From Daphnia pulex (lineage: Eukaryota > Arthropoda > Branchiopoda > Diplostraca > Daphniidae): 64,000 nt of DNA. The notes beneath the pieces were generated by a model. The model did no database searches and was not told the origin of the DNA. It saw only the letters and a program-made list of their open reading frames with translations. The DNA is taken from NCBI RefSeq assembly GCF_021134715.1, contig NC_060017.1, forward strand, positions 2,666,001 through 2,730,000. The letters are read 5' to 3'. Each line of letters starts with the position of its first letter. Within the stretch, counting starts at the first letter, position 1. A program made the position numbers and the translations under genes. Of this stretch, positions 52,001-63,160 are shown in pieces.

Positions 52001-52276
52001 ATGGTGAGCGGCGGCGATCATGGCGTGACTGTAAACGTGTTGCTGGCTGTTCCCGCCACCGACGCCGTGATCGCCCTGGTGATGCGACGACGAATGTCCA
52101 ACCGAAGAGCCGCTGGTGTTGAGACCCAGCAGCTCCTGAATGGCAAACGGCGACCGCTGCGGCAACGAGTTGGCCGAAACGCCCGAAACGCCGCTGGATG
52201 CGGCCAACAAGCCGCCCAGCAATCCTGGAGCGGACATGTGAATGTTACGATCGGGGTGCTGAAGTAAGTTCATCAT
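28023..52276 (-). CDS. Vsx: Visual system homeobox protein (Vsx/Chx10, CVC-domain)
   Basis: Five exons on the minus strand (52276-51418, 44454-44301, 43920-43797, 28976-28802, 28660-28023) join in phase and encode 649 residues. Residues 42-52 are [11 protein letters not shown], the Eh1-like octapeptide of Vsx repressors. [10 protein letters not shown] basic stretch leads into a paired-like homeodomain (about 334-393; [15 protein letters not shown] in exon 3, [12 protein letters not shown] in exon 4). The CVC domain follows ([20 protein letters not shown] to CVAPWLLG) and an OAR-like motif at about 581-600 ([18 protein letters not shown]). Exon 1 is full of Ala and His runs; the tail has a polyglutamine tract. 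The family represses transcription in eye progenitors and optic-lobe or bipolar neurons. Introns are 6,963, 380, 14,820 and 141 bp. Arthropods can carry Vsx1 and Vsx2; which one this is cannot be decided. Confidence 0.94.
28084..28128 (-). repeat. Polyglutamine-coding CAG/CAA repeat in Vsx exon 5
   Basis: A mixed CAG/CAA run codes for about 15 glutamines near the C-terminus, after an [10 protein letters not shown] segment. The codon mix suggests moderate stability. On the plus strand it gives a false poly-cysteine reading frame. Confidence 0.9.
31488..31561. repeat. Nested inverted repeats (hairpin-forming)
   Basis: CTGATGGCT at the left end pairs with AGCCATCAG at the right end. An inner AGCCATCA also pairs with the left arm across an 8-bp AT-rich loop. 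A third palindrome CTCCTATAAGGAG lies inside. The segment could fold in two alternative ways as DNA cruciform or RNA hairpin. Function unknown. Confidence 0.6.
36961..37100. repeat. Diverged duplicated block, copy A
   Basis: Shares with 39876-40000, in the same order and orientation: ATTATACGCA, TATGACT, GGCTGATGTTTTGG, GTCGAGTGCTCCAAACAC, ATCG-ATCTTAC and CGAGTGTCTC. The blocks flank the tandem array on its left and right. The local sequence TGTTTTGGAG...CTCCAAACA can form a short stem. No known RNA or protein was recognised. Confidence 0.7.
37550..39530. repeat. Tandem array, three units of about 0.66 kb, in Vsx intron 3
   Basis: The landmark CCATGTTCGATAATTTTGAA occurs near 37599, 38260 and 38928. 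GCGCTGCATCGATA recurs in each unit, and GTTGAATGAAATTCTTCAGA occurs at about 38139 and 38810 with a diverged third version near 39472. The units have diverged by substitutions and small indels. The left edge of the first unit is less clear. An inverted partial copy lies at 62591-62749, so the unit belongs to a dispersed family. Confidence 0.85.
39876..40000. repeat. Diverged duplicated block, copy B
   Basis: Second copy of the block described at 36961-37100. Compared with copy A it has a 6-bp insertion between GATGTTTTGG and GTCGAGTGCTCC, and mostly substitutions elsewhere. It lies just right of the tandem array. Confidence 0.7.
44455..51417 (-). other. Vsx intron 1 (7.0 kb)
   Basis: No nested exon was supported. 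The sequence holds a G11 run at 44824-44834, many CA/GT and CT microsatellites (for example near 49500 and 49655) and numerous CTGCTG clusters. It separates the Eh1-containing first exon from the homeodomain part. Confidence 0.75.
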
Positions 52277-52750
52277 TCAACACTTTTTTTTTGGCCGGGG
52301 GCGATTGAGTCACGAAAAATCAACCGTTTCGGGAATTATCAAATCACTGGATGATAAATAACTGCGGCAATTCACTTGCGTAACATGAAAGAATAATCGT
52401 ATAAACTGTTGGTGGTGGTGGTGGCATCGACGGACGCTGATGATGTGACTGATGCCCGTTGGCGACTGAGACGGACCGACTCTCGGCCGGCCTTTGTGAA
52501 TGCGAAATGAGAATGCGACGCTGGTGGTGGTGGCGGTGGGAAAAACACGCGCGCACGTGTTTCCTCCTTTTTTCACTTTCTGCGAGCGTGTGAGACGACG
52601 CGCGGGCAATGGCAATGGCAAGGGGAAGAAATCTCTGAGGTTCCGACCGCTCTGCCCAGTTCCCATCGACTGTCGACTGCACACACGACTCGCTCCTGAC
52701 ACTCGGGCTCCTAGCAGCTAGGCAAAGGCTGGCTGCTGCTATATAGCCAC
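52277..52750 (-). promoter_or_regulatory. Probable Vsx 5'UTR and core promoter
   Basis: On the minus strand a CTATATAG TATA-like element lies near 52746-52739, about 465 bp upstream of the ATG at 52276. A start near 52712 would give a 5'UTR of about 430 bp. The DNA just upstream (52.8-53.25 kb) is GC- and G-rich on the plus strand, like a promoter-associated region. The start site is a guess from the TATA-like element; a spliced leader exon cannot be excluded. Confidence 0.35.
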
Positions 52751-55700
52751 GGCAATTATATATGGGTTATATCTGCTCGCCCGTGTACCTCGCCCGTCTC
52801 TAACGTGCAGAGGAGGTTGGAACACGAGCACGACGTCGACGCCAATGACGGAGCTCTCTGGTTGGAAGTTGGGCGGGTGGGAGGGTTGCAAGGGGGAGGG
52901 TCGGTGGTGGGACTCGTTGTGGCACTGCAGACGCTACTCTCTCGGGTCCGGGGTACGCACGGTGGGACTGCCAAATTCGGTCCCCCACTTGGTCCCTCTC
53001 TACGTAGGGGTGGTGGGTGGGTGGGATGGTCGGGGGCTGATGGGGTGGTGAAAGGGAAAAGAAATAAGAAGAGGAGGGTGTTTCAGCCAATCAGAAAAGA
53101 GCTCGTTGATTTTCTTTTTGGCACCCGCCTGTCGTCCTGTGTGTGTCGACCCGAGGCCGACGTGACGTCGAATGTAATCGGCTCTTCATTGGATCCAAAA
53201 TGGCGGCTCCGGCCCGGGGTCTACACAAGGCCGCCCGCTAACAGCCAATCGTGTATAAGGCGCGCAGCGCATCAATGATGCTGGTTTTCTCTCCCGAACC
53301 GACTCTTCAATACATTGGCTTAAGTAACAACCTTCCTCTTCATTGACTTTGACGGTAATACATCAATCATTTTCCATTTATTACACAGATATCATTATTT
53401 TTTTTTTCTTTTCGCGCGAAATTACAAAATTTTGAATTATTTATTTTGGCATGTGAAAAATAATGCTGATTCAGCGCAGCATCTTCGTTTTCCTTTGCTG
53501 GGATTGTATCTAAATTGGTTGAATAAGATGAGAGTCATGCGGGTTTCAAAGCGGTGACTGTATCATGCGGTAATAGTAGACGGCCAGCCACACAACGCAA
53601 ATGGAAGGGAAATATCCTATCCAGAAATTCATCAGCTGAACGACGCCGATTAGAAAAAGAGATACAGAGAATATAACATGAAAAGAACCGAGGGGAAAGA
53701 ATTTCCATATCAGGCCGAGATCATCTGACGTTGCTGCTGCGTCCATCCGCGCTGCATATATATAGTACCCAAACAAAAAAAAAGTCCCGTGAATATAATA
53801 ATGCCGCAGCACGCGCGCGCTCCCGAAATCTTTCTGCGTCTCCTCAACAACAAACGATGACGACAGCACAGAAAAGAAAAGAAAAATGTTTAGGGGTTAA
53901 ATATAGGGATCCACCACTAAGAATAATCGGCCGGCCATCTTTTGAGCTATTTCGGCATTCACGCGCGGGTAATAATTACGTCCGAAACGGCCAATAAAAA
54001 TAAAATACACAATTGAAGAGAGATTTTTTTTTTCTTTTCTTTCTTAACTGAAATTTTTTTTTTTACTATTCGCCTTATTCCTTCGGGTCATTTTCCGCAT
54101 GCGGACGCATTAATAAATCAGTCGAGTTGCTGGGTCATTTCCACAGACACCCTCGGATGAATGCACAAGATTATTCACCAACACATTACGGAAATTACAG
54201 AAGAAAAAGAGATTTGTTCCTTTTCCTGCCTTTTAATCTTTCCTTTTTTTCTCGCCACAGAACCCACGATGGACGCGTTTAATGGCCTCTAATATTGAAA
54301 TAGACCGCTCATCATGCTGCTGGGAAAGACGACTCTTCTTATATTTTTCGCAAAGGTCTTAAAAGGAGCTCTAGCGCTGCTGTGTTGTATACACATTGAT
54401 AATAGAAATATATAGAGCTGCTCTCCAACTGATGCGAATGACGCGCCATATTTTCGACACTTTCCAAAATAAAATAAAAAACCTGACACGTCCATTAACT
54501 TGAGACCTATTGATCGTCGTCCCCCTTTGCTGCTTTTTCCCTTCTTCTTCTTTCCTTCGAGGAGTGCTGGACCTTCTTTTTCTTCCCTCCTATACTTTTC
54601 TTCTTCTTCTTCTTCTTCGTCTTCTTTTAGTCGCTGCCATCCCACACATATAGTGTCGCCAGAGTTGATTGGGCCTACTTTGGGTGGCGCGGTCAAGACG
54701 AAACCTTTACAAGGACAAGACAGAGACGGACAGAGCGCTGCTCCGTTCTTTTCTTCTGATTATTATGCACTTACGCGCCAGGGCAACTGCTGGCTGTTAC
54801 TTTAATTGAAATACAGTGGCGCTCCTGCTGCAGTATAACACAGCAGCGCCGTATGGTAAACGAAGGCTGGAAGGGAAATTGGGAAAGGAGAGAATGGGAC
54901 AAGTATTAGGCTTGTTATTCGACCACTTTAACGACATTTTCCCACGCCAGCACACAGCAGCAGCACGGCATTCCAGAAGGTACAGGACAAGACCAAACGT
55001 TGTGCGCCGTTGAAATTATTATCAAGTGACAAAACGATGATTTAACTCGCATCATCAAGTAGATATTATGACACTATTCTCGTCGAAATTTTGTTAGGCT
55101 TCGTGGAATCAAATCTCTCTCTGCTGGAAGAACTGTATAACAGGAAGTATAAGTGAAACTGGTTAGTGTGTATCCAAGGGACGATCGAGGCAATGCCGCG
55201 AGTTCATCAAGCCAATCGGCATCATTATATACTCTCTATCTCTATCTCTCCGCTTGCCTCATTACTCGGGCGCACAGCATCATTCCTTATTATTGCGTCG
55301 GAGATAACGAGCGATCGATCCGCATTTATATATAGCGACGTATAGTACATAGGATATATAAGCTATAAATGGATCGCATCGCAGACGACGAGAGATCATC
55401 GGTAGGGGGGTAGTGAGGGATGGAGAGGAGCTTGTTTCAGAGCTGGGGGGTGTTGGCGGATCGTCTTGTTTTCAAGTCGGTGGAGAAGCCACACGTCACG
55501 TACGCGGACGCCGATGTGTCAAATCACATGAAAATCACTCACTGTTGCTGTGTGTATTCTCCCGAATAGGATTTCCTTCTCGCACAACCGGCGACTATAC
55601 GTAGACATAACCAAACCAATTAGACTCGGATCAGACCCTTATTGATGCAGCCCGTATACCCATTGCCTATATATCATCTTAGTAGGGGGGTCACACATAC

Positions 55701-58700
55701 AGTAGTAGATCGTCAATAACTGACACTATTACAAATTGCGTTCGCGACAACGAAAGAATGTGGAATAATAATAAGCCAATCAGCATTAAATGCACATGTC
55801 GGTACGGTTGCTATAGCGCCTATCTCTGACACGAGTACGATTTTGTGTGTATATTATAGGCCATCATTCCATATCCTTAGGCTGCCGCTGGATATAATAA
55901 CCCAAGTCGTTTCCAACCGAACCGCAACAACCACGTCACAACGCTGTCAATCCGTGTTCTCAGAAATCTAAGTCCTCTACGTCACTTCACAACTGATGAC
56001 TAAATCTAAAATTTTCGACATTCCCCCTCCCGAATCTCGTTTGTATGACGCGCGCTGACGACTGTCCTAAAATGATTAAAAACCGCAGCGACAATCAGCA
56101 GTGAATGCGAAGCCTCTCTTCAACACTTTTTTTTTTCTCTCGTTAAATCTCTTGCGCCGCTTCTTGTGTGTAATACGGCAGGCCTATACAGTGATTAAAA
56201 ATCGTCGAGAAGCTAGTCTGAAATTGGGAAGTTGCTGATTAATAATCAGCCCTGAGATTCATTAAAAACTGGGGGCGACATTTCATTAAGGAGAAAGAAA
56301 GGCATAGTGAAAGAATTAAAAAAAGAAAGAGCCTGCATCTTGTTTGGCGAGAGAACAAAGACAATAGGCGAACGATGGGGCCGAGTCGGCCTCGTTATAG
56401 AACATCCAGTTGAAGTTGAGGCCATCACGATGAGGGTTGCTGCTCGGCTTTTTCCCCCCACGATCTGCCCGCCATCAAATGCATATAGGCCTGTGTGTAT
56501 GTGCTGCCTTCTTGCACAGCTGAGCTTATAGCCGGCTGTTTGGCCGCGTCACATTGCTGATGAACTAATGTGAACAAGGGCAGCATTTAGTAAAGTACCA
56601 AAAGTTCGCGTCTTTCTCGCCATCAAGCAGCACTCTACTAACTCGACCATATACAATAATCATCACGTCGAGTCTTTTCTCTCGTCTATATACGGCACAG
56701 CGCAGCAGTGCAGCATCCAATAATTAAAAGCTTCTTCATTCGAGAATGAAGAATTTGTTCGCCTTCCAAGACGACGTTGTATAGCAGCCCAGCCAGCCCG
56801 GCAGCAAGCCGACGGCGAGAGAAGTCTTCCGTCAAGATGTCGCGCCCATCTTTTATAGAAGAGCGTCGTCATTAATGATTTGATTGTTTCATTTGAGCTT
56901 ATGTAGTAGTAGATATTTTAAAAAATATATATGTGTGTGTCTGTATAAATCAGTGCACTGGGCCATCCGGTTTGGCTGACGAATGAAATCGACTTAGTAT
57001 CTCTGCCATCTTATCAAGCCTAAAACGATGAATGGGGAGAACAATTAAAATGTGATGAGAAACGATGGCACTAGCTGCAGCCTATAGCCTGTATAACTGC
57101 TGCGCACAGCTGATGAAGCAATTCCTATCAAATCCTATGCTGATGTATGCTGGATTTCGAATCGTGTAATATATGCTCCTTGAGGTTATTTGAGCCGCGA
57201 TTTTCACGTGTTAACACGTATTGTCATCCGGTCTTTATTAACGGTGATACCATATATGGCCTCTTGTCGTCAACTCCTTCTCTCCCTTTCCTATTCTTTT
57301 GGATATTCATTTATTATTCTTTTATATCATTTGTTGACCCGCACTTTTATTTTTCTCTCGCGTTTTTAGAGCCTATTCTTTCGAGAAATGTCATTTGTCT
57401 TACGTGGAACTGCCGATCTATTCTCTCCCTTCATGGAAAAAAACTAGGAAAAGGAGGGAAACAAACCTGGAAAAACTGCTAATGAAGACGACATCTGCGC
57501 TGCTATAACCCTTCCAAGATTCAGTTCTCTTTCTTCTTGTGTCGTAATTAACCGCAATCGGTGTCGACCGGAGCTCGTATGACACGCTGGTGATATAATA
57601 ATGCATTTACAAAAAAAATCGTTTGGTGCCCGCTGCTTTTTTTGTTGTTGTTTCCCCATAGTTCTCCGCATTTCTTTTGTTTTGCTGCCTTCAACGCCAC
57701 TAGAAAATAAAACAAAGAATATTTTTAGGCGTTATTTCTCGTATTGAAATGTCGGTCGTATCACTGCACAACGCGCCACCATCGACGGGAATTTTGTCTC
57801 TTCAAAATGTCCGTTGAAATTCGACGATTGGAGCTGGGAAATGTTGTGAAGAATCAGTAGCTGCTGCTATAGACTCTGGAGGGCATGTAACTGCTGAATG
57901 CGTTTAAGGCCGACCAATGAGAGAATTTGACCCTCCATCAAACTACGCCTGGATGATGTCCGTCTTCAATTACGTCTACTCTGACGCTCATGGAGAGAGA
58001 GAGAGAGAGAGAGAACTTGTGTCAACGCAGCAGCAAGGACTCGATCGCCATGTATACACACATGAGTGGACACTGCTGGCGCCCCTTCGACAACAATTTC
58101 CCATCATCAGTTGCTGCCCGTTTTCCTCCCATCGCGACGTCTTGGTTCGATCAAAGTGAAATTCTATCAAAGTTGCAATACTTTTCCAGAGTCCGCGCAA
58201 GTTATTTATGCCGCCTAGCTACAAGTTGAAAGGGGAAAACGAATTTCGGAAGTCGATGATGAGCTACATTCTTTGGACAAAATGTCTCCATAGTAGTTCG
58301 TTTCAACGGCCTATAATGCGCCTGAATCCGATCGAATGTATGGTCTAAACGAGAGACTCGAAAATGTCCCTCGACGAGTTCGGACGAATTTCATCAGCGC
58401 GCGTATTTTAAAACGCGAGAAAATAACCCAATTGCGCTCGATTCAACGACGATGGCCAACATTTGCATAAGGAGCGGGTAAGAATATTTTCTCATTTTGT
58501 GTGGGAGCAGTTTGAAAAGTATTTCAGTTTCATCTCTCTCTCTCCGGCCTTTTCCTTCGGCATTGTGCTACTAAATGGCGTTTGATGTCGAACCAAATTT
58601 TTCGCGCTACACTTCAAAGGAGTTGGACGAGGAAAGAAACGGTCCGTAACGAGCAGAGAGGATTGGTTGACAAGCAAATCATTAACTATTCCCTTATAAC

Positions 58701-60887
58701 GTCAAAGAAGCAATCAAGGCCCGCCAGGAACTACAAACGAGAGTCAAATAGGCCTAGAGGTGAGACATTGTGCACTCGGCTGTTCATCACATTGCCGTAT
58801 CGCCTCATCTTAAAAGTTTATTCACAGTCAGCTCTCGTTCTTTGTTTTTGCGTGGCAGCAATGAGGCGGTTTCAACCGAATTTCAGGCAATTTCATTTCT
58901 TTTTGTGTGTCTGCTGTGCGTTTGTGTTTTCCAAGCGTTAATATTGTTGGATGGAAGTGAGGAATATTACGGCCGGATGTCCTATATTACCAGTTCGTGT
59001 GCACTTATCTTATCTCGGCCATCAATCGTGATGTCAGCAACATGACGGCGACAGTAGTCGACATGTTCCTCGCCCAGTTGTCTTGGCGTTGTAAAAAAAA
59101 AAAACGAAAACAAAGTAACCCCCCACTAATTTAAACACCACCATTCGACTCGAATGAAATAACAGCACCTGCCTCGCTAAATACGACGATAACAATCAAA
59201 CAATATGAAACAAAACCGACAAAAATTCCTTTCAACTCTTTCAAGGCGCGCTGTACAACTTAAAACAATAATACGCTTAAGAATGGCTCCAAGCTTTTTA
59301 TAAAAGCCTGATTTTTCACCTTGATAGTATTGCAACTCAAACCTTTCAATCGCAATTGTGGTGGGCTCCGAATTGATTGAAAGAGAAAGAGAAAAAAAAA
59401 AGGAAAAGCTCATCATCACGCCCTGTTATTTTTATATTCTTTGTTATTAACAATCATTCTTTCTGTGCTCAATTTTGCTGCTTACTGGCCGTGATGTGAC
59501 TAATGCCATTATAGAAGTCAATAGATTTCCGTTTCCTCTGTTGAAGAGAATCTCAAAGCCCCGAATAATAATTTTTATTAGGACAGGAGAGCACGCTCTC
59601 GTGCAGCGGTGCTAGTTTTCATTGTCATGCGTTATCCGTTTTCCTGTTTTCATATTCCTCTCCGAGCTGCTTCTGCTGAGCTTCACGCTGCTGTAGGCGT
59701 CATACAAGTATTTGGCAGCAGCAGATAGCTAGATAGCGAGAATTGTACAGTTCTTTGTGCGTGTAAGGTGCCACTTCACACCACAGGGTGAGATAATTAA
59801 ATCGATAGAATGTCCGTTCCGTGCTGGTTGGTCGTTGACTTGACGCTTTGAAAATGTCAAAAGAAATAAAGGAACACGCATACGATATATAGTCACGGCG
59901 TCGCCCCCATCATCATCATCGCCATATCATCATCGTATAGAGTTGGTGTGGTGTCTCCAATAACAAAATTTGCCACCAGTCACCAGACAACGGGTTCTTC
60001 TGGGCTCAACGGTTTGACACGCTGTTTGCCATTGTCGAACTATTGTTTTATTAGCCTTCTTTACTTGTTCCCAGAGTTCTCACCGACCTCGACTTTGATG
60101 TCCGCGCAAACATGAACGATGACAGTGCGATAATTATTGATTAATCGCGCCCACACGTCTAGACTGTGGCGACTTTAGTCGGATTATACAATACACGTTA
60201 GTTAGGTTTAATAAGCGATGAGCGCTGTCAACTTGATTGGCCCAGCAGTGTTGTGGATTGTTATTTCAACAACGCGGCTTTCACATCAGACACTGTCATT
60301 CAATTGTGTTGATTGACAGGAAGTTACGTCATGGCATATTTGCCCAAATAGCCAAGGGCGATCGAATCAATCAAGCCCCATGTTATATATAGTTATAGGC
60401 CTGGGCTGGAATGAAAGACAATTGGCGTGTGCTGTCCTATTGTTTTATAACTGGTATTGTTTTTACACGTCTCCGCTCACGCGTCGATTCAATGGGCGGA
60501 GTCGCCGGCGGGATGCCGACGGTTTGTGAAACTAATTGGCACACCAGTCGGAGCTGCCGACTGCATGTCGACTGGAGATGGCTTCAATCAAGTTTTCACG
60601 ACGATTGGCTTCCGCAACGACGTAGGAAACTCAGACCGGATATGCGTCAAAATAGTTAAACAGGGTTTCACCGTGTTTGCCCAGCAGAGGTCGCCCGTGA
60701 CACTTGCGTCTTCGCAAGTCTATTGGAGGAAATTTTATTTCTATTTTTCCATCATAGTTACCGGAAGGAAATGCTGCTGCGCCGATACATAACGACCACG
60801 TACGGCAAACAGAGGAATCACCTTTTGAACTCTCGTTTTTTATTTTGAACCGTCCGCTCCTTAGTGCGTCTCGTGAGTATACACCTC

Positions 60888-60923
60888 GCCGACTTCCGTT
60901 TTTCGTCTTCTGCGGAAGTCGGC
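60888..60923. repeat. Perfect 11-bp inverted repeat (stem-loop)
   Basis: GCCGACTTCCG at 60888-60898 and CGGAAGTCGGC at 60913-60923 are perfect reverse complements with a 14-bp loop. A T-rich tract follows on the plus strand. It contains CGGAAGT/ACTTCCG, the ETS-factor core, on both arms. Function unknown. Confidence 0.7.
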
Positions 60924-62590
60924 TTCTTCCCTTTTTTCCTGAAAAATGTCGTCATCTTATTTTTTTTTCCTTCCAACCATAAATGCGCTTCCTATTTTTT
61001 CTCTCTCTTCTTTTTTAGTGTTTCCTGATTGACAAGTCTGATGCTGCTTGTCCATGATGGTTACTTGCTGCTGGCTGTTGCCACGTCCTCAAACACGCCA
61101 GCTGGATTTCGTCGTACATCCTTATGCTTATACATACGTCCATCTTTTTTTTCCCCCTCCGCTTCTCCCTCGTGAACTCTTGCGTCTATATAGTCCCTAC
61201 GAAAACCCCGTGCCCGGCTATAGGCCATCATGTGATGGCGGAACATGATGGCCGTCGCCCGTGTTGCAAGTCACAACTCGTCAAGTCAGGAACTTTTTGG
61301 GGGAATCGGAGGCTATGAACTCGTGGCTTCTAGACAAAATACATATTGACAGAGAGCCACTAGCCAACTATTATTACGTCAGGATAACAAGAGGAGAGAT
61401 ACCAAGAACAAAGTTTCAAGTGTATGCCAGTTAGCTTTGCACAACAGTTGCTGGGGACGGAATTCGCCTACATTCTAAAATACCATTTGTTTGTCGACGT
61501 TGGGAAAAACCGTCTTTGAAGTGTATTGACTTGATTTAAGCTACTCACAAGTCGCTAATTCTTTACTGTCTTGGGTAATTTCTAGCGCATACAGTATTAT
61601 AAGGCTTCCTAGTTGTTTTCGCCGTTAAAGTTTTGTCTTGCTTGTTGGTCGGCTAGATTTTGTTTCGTGTTTGTTACTAGTTGGATAAATGAATGACGTT
61701 GAATTTGTTAATACTGGACTTTTTGGGTTGTTTATCACCGCAATTTCTTTTGTTAAAATCAGATTACAGTTGGTTGATGGGGTAAGCTGCAGATGCTACA
61801 TTTCGCTTCCAGTTGAAAAGGAGTAAACACCGACGGCGTAAAGAAGAGGTCGTTTTCCTTCCGCACAATGAAAAATGTTATTTTCAAAATGAACAACACA
61901 ACAGCTCGCCACACACTTACACGTCCATAGAAATCGATTGCGTTTGGAATTTGCTCGGGTTGTTGTAAAACACAATGTTTACAGGCTTAGGCCTGTTTAA
62001 TATTACTCGATCAATATTCACTTTGAAACCGATAACAAACTCTTTGCCTCCTGTGTCTAACATAGGCCAAGGTTGAATCTTGGCGAGATAAAAAAACATA
62101 ATTTGTCCTTTAAATTAAGAATAAGATTCACTATGCCAAGTTACAGTCACCGACATTCAGTTTTTCCGCGTATGTCTGCGAGATCACGGACCGACCAACC
62201 GATTGCTCGTTCTATTTTAAATGAGCATTTATCAGCGTTACAATATTCATTGATTTACTTAATTTTAAATATATTTTCGGCCATTGTCGACCGTCCATAT
62301 CTATTGAAATGAGTACCGATACACTCATCAGATGAGGGATTTAAACTATTTTATATTATGGATTATTTTCCCATTTTAATTACTACATCCAGGCGTTCGT
62401 GCAACTGAACTTACGCTAAATAGTCATAGGAATGATTAGACTCTATAGTTGATTTGGCTCTATAGTCTAAAACCCATATGATATTTGAGTAAACAAGTTT
62501 CAGGAGATGCTACACATGCTGCAAATGCTGCTGTTGTTATGCATGCCTTACGCTGGCTTAAATTACATCAAAAAAACAAGCGAATAAATA

Positions 62591-62749
62591 GGGCGAGATA
62601 TTCCACATTAGGATAACTAATGTGCGATCCGTGTAACAAGTTAATTTCCTCGCTTGGATACTTGAATAAAGAATAATGGCACTCGTATTGATGCAGCGCT
62701 CTGTAATTGATATAGTTCACTTTCAAAAACGGAATTATCGAGGTGAATC
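62591..62749 (-). repeat. Inverted partial copy of the Vsx-intron repeat
   Basis: Read on the minus strand it matches the array unit: TTTTTGAAAGTGAAC, ATATCAATTACAGAGCGCTG, ATACGAG and GCACATTAGTTATCC followed by TAATG-GGAATAT. It is diverged and covers about 160 bp of the unit. Confidence 0.75.
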
Positions 62750-63103
62750 CTGTTATCAGCGCTAGCGAAATGACTGATGACTAAAAATAATAATAAGCCT
62801 CTATTAACAAATACATGCTAGGGTAGGCTCATGTTATGGTTTATATCCTTGATTGGTACTGGTATAGTGGCTATATATATTCCGGTTATTCCCATGGCTT
62901 CCCAAGTTGAGGTCAAGTAAATCGAGCCTACATTCAACCTTATCCTTTATCGTGATCATTTGCATGAAATTGAATGGGAATGTATAGTAAATACTCGGTA
63001 TTGGAGAAAATATCTGGACAAAGAAATTTTTTTCACAACACGACACTGACGCACAACAATCATTTCAATGGAATAATGGTTAAACTGCAAAGACAAATAA
63101 TGA

Positions 63104-63160
63104 TGTAGTGGTTATAGCGCTGGCGTAATATGTGAGAGATTCGTGATTCACATCCCAACG
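63104..63160 (+). pseudogene. tRNA-like relic
   Basis: TGTAGTGGTTATAGCGCTGG resembles the D-arm/A-box of tRNAs. About 30 bp later GATTCGTGATTCACATC resembles a damaged T-arm/B-box. There is no clear acceptor stem or anticodon loop, so this is not a functional tRNA. It may be a tRNA pseudogene or the head of a tRNA-derived SINE. Confidence 0.25.

Noticed and set aside
51575..52267. 230-codon open frame on the plus strand
   Set aside because: It is the antisense shadow of Vsx exon 1; the GC-rich Ala and His codon runs leave the reverse frame open as Arg-rich text without any domain.
60411..60792. Two overlapping plus-strand open frames upstream of Vsx
   Set aside because: Composition is mixed, no motif was recognised, and no splice-consistent neighbours exist.
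63104..63160. Functional tRNA gene
   Set aside because: Only the D-arm-like part is good; no acceptor stem or proper T-arm pairs could be drawn.
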